DNA from: Maribacter polysaccharolyticus
GTDB taxonomy: Bacteria > Bacteroidota > Bacteroidia > Flavobacteriales > Flavobacteriaceae
Assembly (NCBI RefSeq): GCF_028882255.1
Contig: NZ_JARBUY010000003.1
Span: 17,615 to 81,614, forward strand
Length of the DNA: 64,000 nt
Direction of reading: 5' to 3'
Part shown: piece after piece, positions 60,455 to 64,000 of the stretch
How the letters are laid out: each line of letters begins with the position of its first letter
Position numbering within the stretch: position 1 is the first letter of the stretch
Made by a program: the position numbers and the translations under genes
Notes under the pieces: generated by a model
What the model saw: the letters and a program-made list of their open reading frames with translations, nothing else
What the model was told of the DNA's origin: nothing
Databases searched by the model: none

Positions 60455-63400
60455 TTATCGATATAGGGTAAAGTGACCAATAAATTCTCTTTCGTCTGAT
60501 TCGCCTTGTAGTTTAATGACATACCAATAATCCCCAGTTGGTAGTTCTGCACCATGATATATGCCGTCCCAGCCATTTTTACTCACTACATTGTCTTCAA
60601 CTACTCTACCATAACGATCATAAATTTTAATTAGTATTTGTGGGTATGGCTCAATGTTTATTGGCATCCATAAATCATTTTCCCCATCTCCATTAGGGGT
60701 AAAAAAGTTAGGGATTTCAATATCTATGAACTCCATCGCAATACTTGCAATGACCTCACAACCTAGGGCATCAATGACCCTTACTTCAAAAGTATCGGTT
60801 CTATTGATGATGTAGGTATTATCTTCACCATTGCTCTCGTTTTCGAAATAGAAGGTGTATGGGCCACTTCCTCCCGTTGCGATTGCGGTTATTTCATTGA
60901 TATTGTTATTCTGTAATTCCAAAGTCAATGGTTCAAACGCCTGTATTTCAAAATCCACGGTATTTACGCATCCGTTGGCATGTGCAATGGTCAACGTATG
61001 GGTACCTGGGGCAATGGCACTGAAGTCGGCCGTCAACTGCATATCTGCGGGATCTGTTGAATCCAAAGCATATAACACATCACTGGCAATGGTCGGATCC
61101 TCTAAGGTCACCACTATATAATTGTTGGGAGTATCACCGGTACATTCATAAATGGCCTCAACGGTGGCATTTAAGTTCTCACCTGGGGAAACCTCAACGA
61201 TGATATTGTCCTCACAGCCATTGGCATCCCGTACGAACAATAGATAGCTACCTGCGGCCATATCGGTAAAATCGAATTGGTCTTGTACAAAGTTCGATTT
61301 ATCGTTCAGACTTGTACTATACGGGGCCGTACCACCTGAGATGGCTACCGATATCGTTCCATTTTCCTCACCTGCACAAATTTCAGGGGTGGTGGTGGCG
61401 GAAACCTGTAAAATTTCCGGTTGACCAATGGTGTATTCCAATACTTCAAAACAACCGTTCAAATCTTGGGCAATTATCGTATAATCCCCAGGGGCCAGAT
61501 CGGTAAAGGTGTTCTCGGTATCGAACTGATTCAGGTTCGGTGATATCGCATATTGATAGCCGCCCGATCCACCCGAAAGGGTAACGGTAATACTTCCATC
61601 CGTATCACTATAACAACTTACATCGACTACAGTTTCGGTATAGGTCAAAGGTTCGGGTTGTGTAATGACAACTTCTTCGGCCGGTGTTGTACAATCCTCA
61701 CTGGTAACGTTTACATAATAGGTTCCTGCGGAAAGTGCGGAGAACGTACCTGAACTTTTGGGACCGGCTATACGGGTCGCCATACTTAATGAAGCATCGG
61801 TATACAGTTCGTACTGATAGTTTCCTAATCCACCTGTTGCGCTGGCATAAATAGTGGCCGTGGCTTCCCCGTTACAGTTGATTATAGCTGCTGTTCTATC
61901 AACCGTCAATACCAGGGGCACAATATCGGTTTCAGTAATTGCATTCGAGGCTACGGAAGTACAGGAACCTCCAAGATCCCTGACATAATATTGATGCGTG
62001 CCTGCACCTAACACGCCTGATTCCGGCAATGGCATTGGGTTGCTGGTCATGGGCAAGAACGTACTATTGTCCAAGCTATACTCATAAACACCGCTTCCAC
62101 CAGTTGCACTTAACTCAAATTCGACGCCTGTCGCACAGGTTAAAGGATCGGTTCGGATCAAGGTAGCTTCGATCAGGGTAGGTTCCGTTATGGTTACCTG
62201 ATTGGTTTCCACATCACAATTCCATCCATCGGAAACGGTAATACTATAGATACCGGCACCAAGGTTCGTAAAATCAGGACTGGTCTGTTGTCCGGAAGTA
62301 AATGTAATGGTCGTACCTGAAGCATCGTAATAGTTTAACTGATATTCATAATTGCCACTTCCATTCAAGACATTAACGGCAGAAACACTTCCAGTCGTAT
62401 CCCTATAACAGGTCAACGCAGTAGTCAACGGTATGGCATTTGCCGTTACCGGTGTAGGCATGACCAATAGGTTAGGATACGTATTTGTAAGGGTACAACC
62501 CCCGGCATCTACAATGGTTACCGAATAATTACCTGCGGATAATCCTGAGAATACCGCACGCGTTACAGCATTGAAGGTATCGGTAATACCCGTTGTGGTA
62601 TTGGTCAACGTAATATCGTAAGGAGCATAGCCACCTGAGGGATTTACGCTTATTTCACCTTGATCATCGGTACATTCAACTCCGCTTAAAACGGTTGTAG
62701 TTTCTGTCAAAGCCATATCGGGCGATGAGATGGTTACCGTATTGGAATCGTCGGAACATAATGGCGCAGCTGTTTCCGTCACCCTTACGTAATAATTTCC
62801 ACCGGAAAGTCCGGAAATCGTTCTTGGATTCACACTGGTATCGGTATTCACCAAGGCTCCGATAGGAGTATCATTACTATCATACACTTGATAGTCGTAT
62901 GCTCCGGAATAGCCATCAATGGTGATTTCCAACGCACCGTTTCCGTCCCCATAACATATTACGGGATCAATGGCCACTGCGGTTACCTCGATTAGGTCAT
63001 AAGGGGCAATGGTATACGTTGCCGTATCCACATAACATCCTGTTGATGTATCGGTCACCCTAAAGGTGTAGCTGCCTACGGCGGTTAAATTGAAAGTGGC
63101 CGTGTCATAGGTCGGCGTTGCTGTTTGTGTGGCATTGGTATTGCCAACAGGTAACAACTCATACGTATAAATGTTGGTCGCATCCCCATTGTCGTTTACT
63201 GTAATGGTCACTTCTTCCGGACCTGCGCATGAGATAGCCACGTCCTTAGTTACCGTAGCAGTGAATTTGTTCAGGGCAGAGATGTCCACTGTGGTAACAT
63301 CCGTACAACCATTATCATCTTTAACGGTAACCGTAATGGTCCTATCGGAACCATTGTCGGTAATGGTAAAGGTATTGGAAGTAAAGAAGTTCGTTCCGTC

Positions 63401-64000
63401 GATGCTATAGGTATAAGGGGCGGTACCATCGGTTCCCACGGCGGTGATCACCGCTTGGGAGGCCGTGTTGTTGGCATTACAGGCAAAGTCCGTTGCACTG
63501 GCCGTTACAGCTACGGGATTCGGCTGAGTTATTTCCACGGTCTGGGTAACCGTACACATCCTATCGGAGGTCACGGTGATATCGTAGAACCCTGCGGCCA
63601 GCCCCGTGAACAGGTTACTGGATTGTACCGTTGGCGGATTTGTTCCATCGTCCAGGGTATAGGTATAGGGCGGATTGTCGTTGGACGGGTCAAGGACCAC
63701 TTCTATGGATCCATCGGCACCCCCGTTACAGGAAACGTCCTCTTTGGAATAGGTGAACACGACCGGTGTGGGCGTTTCCAGGGAAACGGGCACCTGTGCG
63801 TCACATCCCGATCCCGAGGTATCGTAGACCACAGCGGTATAATTTCCTGAAGCGAGTCCGTTGAACACATTGGAAGCTTGGGGGATTCCGCCGATAACAC
63901 TTGTTCCAGTATTGTCCAATAGGTCGTATTCGTAGTTTCCTGCGCCAGCACCACCATTGGCTGTAACGGTGATCAGGCCATCGTTATCGGCACATGAAGG
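60455..64000 (-). CDS. SprB-repeat adhesin with type B T9SS C-terminal domain, partial
   Basis: A very large surface protein cut by the right edge; at least 1181 codons are visible and the frame is still open at 64000. It consists of about 13 tandem SprB-like repeats of 75-95 residues, each with the pattern GxYxxxVxDxxGC...ITQPxPL. A CHU_C-type gliding-motility-associated C-terminal domain (last 90 or so residues, about 60455-60730: IPNFFTPNGDGENDLW, IYDRYGRVV, NGWDGIYHGAELPTGDYWYV) is recognised by the type IX secretion system. No start codon lies in the window; the TTG at 63917-63919 is an internal codon because the same reading frame (PSCADNDGLITVTANG) continues to the edge. It is likely a cell-surface adhesin for gliding or substrate attachment, exported with the adjacent PorP/SprF protein. 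Confidence 0.93.
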   Translation of the reverse strand, partial: PSCADNDGLITVTANGGAGAGNYEYDLLDNTGTSVIGGIPQASNVFNGLASGNYTAVVYDTSGSGCDAQVPVSLETPTPVVFTYSKEDVSCNGGADGSIEVVLDPSNDNPPYTYTLDDGTNPPTVQSSNLFTGLAAGFYDITVTSDRMCTVTQTVEITQPNPVAVTASATDFACNANNTASQAVITAVGTDGTAPYTYSIDGTNFFTSNTFTITDNGSDRTITVTVKDDNGCTDVTTVDISALNKFTATVTKDVAISCAGPEEVTITVNDNGDATNIYTYELLPVGNTNATQTATPTYDTATFNLTAVGSYTFRVTDTSTGCYVDTATYTIAPYDLIEVTAVAIDPVICYGDGNGALEITIDGYSGAYDYQVYDSNDTPIGALVNTDTSVNPRTISGLSGGNYYVRVTETAAPLCSDDSNTVTISSPDMALTETTTVLSGVECTDDQGEISVNPSGGYAPYDITLTNTTTGITDTFNAVTRAVFSGLSAGNYSVTIVDAGGCTLTNTYPNLLVMPTPVTANAIPLTTALTCYRDTTGSVSAVNVLNGSGNYEYQLNYYDASGTTITFTSGQQTSPDFTNLGAGIYSITVSDGWNCDVETNQVTITEPTLIEATLIRTDPLTCATGVEFELSATGGSGVYEYSLDNSTFLPMTSNPMPLPESGVLGAGTHQYYVRDLGGSCTSVASNAITETDIVPLVLTVDRTAAIINCNGEATATIYASATGGLGNYQYELYTDASLSMATRIAGPKSSGTFSALSAGTYYVNVTSEDCTTPAEEVVITQPEPLTYTETVVDVSCYSDTDGSITVTLSGGSGGYQYAISPNLNQFDTENTFTDLAPGDYTIIAQDLNGCFEVLEYTIGQPEILQVSATTTPEICAGEENGTISVAISGGTAPYSTSLNDKSNFVQDQFDFTDMAAGSYLLFVRDANGCEDNIIVEVSPGENLNATVEAIYECTGDTPNNYIVVTLEDPTIASDVLYALDSTDPADMQLTADFSAIAPGTHTLTIAHANGCVNTVDFEIQAFEPLTLELQNNNINEITAIATGGSGPYTFYFENESNGEDNTYIINRTDTFEVRVIDALGCEVIASIAMEFIDIEIPNFFTPNGDGENDLWMPINIEPYPQILIKIYDRYGRVVEDNVVSKNGWDGIYHGAELPTGDYWYVIKLQGESDEREFIGHFTLYR
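60731..64000 (-). repeat. Tandem SprB-like protein repeats with paired cysteines
   Basis: Thirteen diverged units can be separated by the recurring TxPxPL/V hinge and the LxxGxYxxxVxDxxGC ending. Almost every unit has one Cys about 10-12 residues after its start and one in the GC near its end, suggesting one disulfide per unit. The final unit keeps only the second Cys. Sequence divergence between units is high, so they are not recent duplications. Confidence 0.75.

Noticed and set aside
63917..63919. TTG at 63919 as the true start of the adhesin
   Set aside because: The same frame continues upstream to the window edge with SprB-repeat sequence, so this is an internal leucine codon.
1..64000. 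CRISPR arrays, insertion sequences or rRNA genes
   Set aside because: No short regularly spaced direct repeats, transposase motifs or rRNA signatures were recognised anywhere in the window.

Overview
The window looks like chromosomal DNA of a marine Flavobacteriia member (Bacteroidota), close in style to Zobellia/Maribacter-type algal polysaccharide degraders. The evidence is a SusC/SusD polysaccharide utilization locus (PUL) with a hybrid two-component regulator, type IX secretion/gliding proteins (PorP/SprF and a CHU_C-type adhesin), Bacteroidota -7 promoter boxes (TAnnTTTG) ahead of many genes, and tRNA genes without an encoded CCA.

Region 1 (1-21.4 kb, all on the minus strand) is a PUL for a sulfated, fucose-containing glycan. 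In transcription order it has an HTCS regulator, a GH29 alpha-L-fucosidase, SusC, SusD, an S1 sulfatase, an EF-hand/esterase fusion, a second sulfatase, a second GH29, a truncated SGNH hydrolase, a third sulfatase, a third GH29 and a fourth sulfatase that runs off the left edge. Every intact enzyme carries a signal peptide or lipobox. The logic is capture and import by SusCD, removal of sulfate (and perhaps acyl) groups, and release of fucose. No endo-acting fucanase is visible, so backbone cleavage would have to be encoded further left or elsewhere. The PUL reads more AT-rich than the DNA right of it. The change coincides with a gene-poor stretch of about 0.95 kb and a tRNA-Met gene (22.36-22.43 kb).

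Region 2 (22.5-50.3 kb) is mostly conserved chromosome: rbfA and an FtsX-type permease, dusB, a purple-acid-phosphatase-like lipoprotein, an M28-PDZ peptidase, a PD40 propeller lipoprotein, a TonB-dependent receptor, lepA, a cation/proton antiporter and an MBL hydrolase. It also holds a striking series of exported peptidases (S8, M1, S41, S10, NlpC/P60), a two-gene unit pairing a GCS2-type ligase-CBS protein with an AstE-type deacylase, rnpA and a fructosamine kinase.

Region 3 (50.4-52.8 kb) is a probable restriction-modification module: a 5-methylcytosine methyltransferase, then 2 nt later an unannotated protein with a PD-(D/E)XK-like signature. A small PD-(D/E)XK-like protein with an altered lysine position follows.

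Region 4 (52.8-64 kb) has a GNAT/CDF transporter/rpiB operon. A 614-bp AT-rich divergent intergenic region with eight TTATC/GATAA motifs (candidate replication origin) separates it from rnr. Then come a head-GIN protein, a LysE transporter, tRNA-Cys, folB, and a PorP/SprF protein encoded after a large SprB-repeat adhesin that is cut by the right edge.
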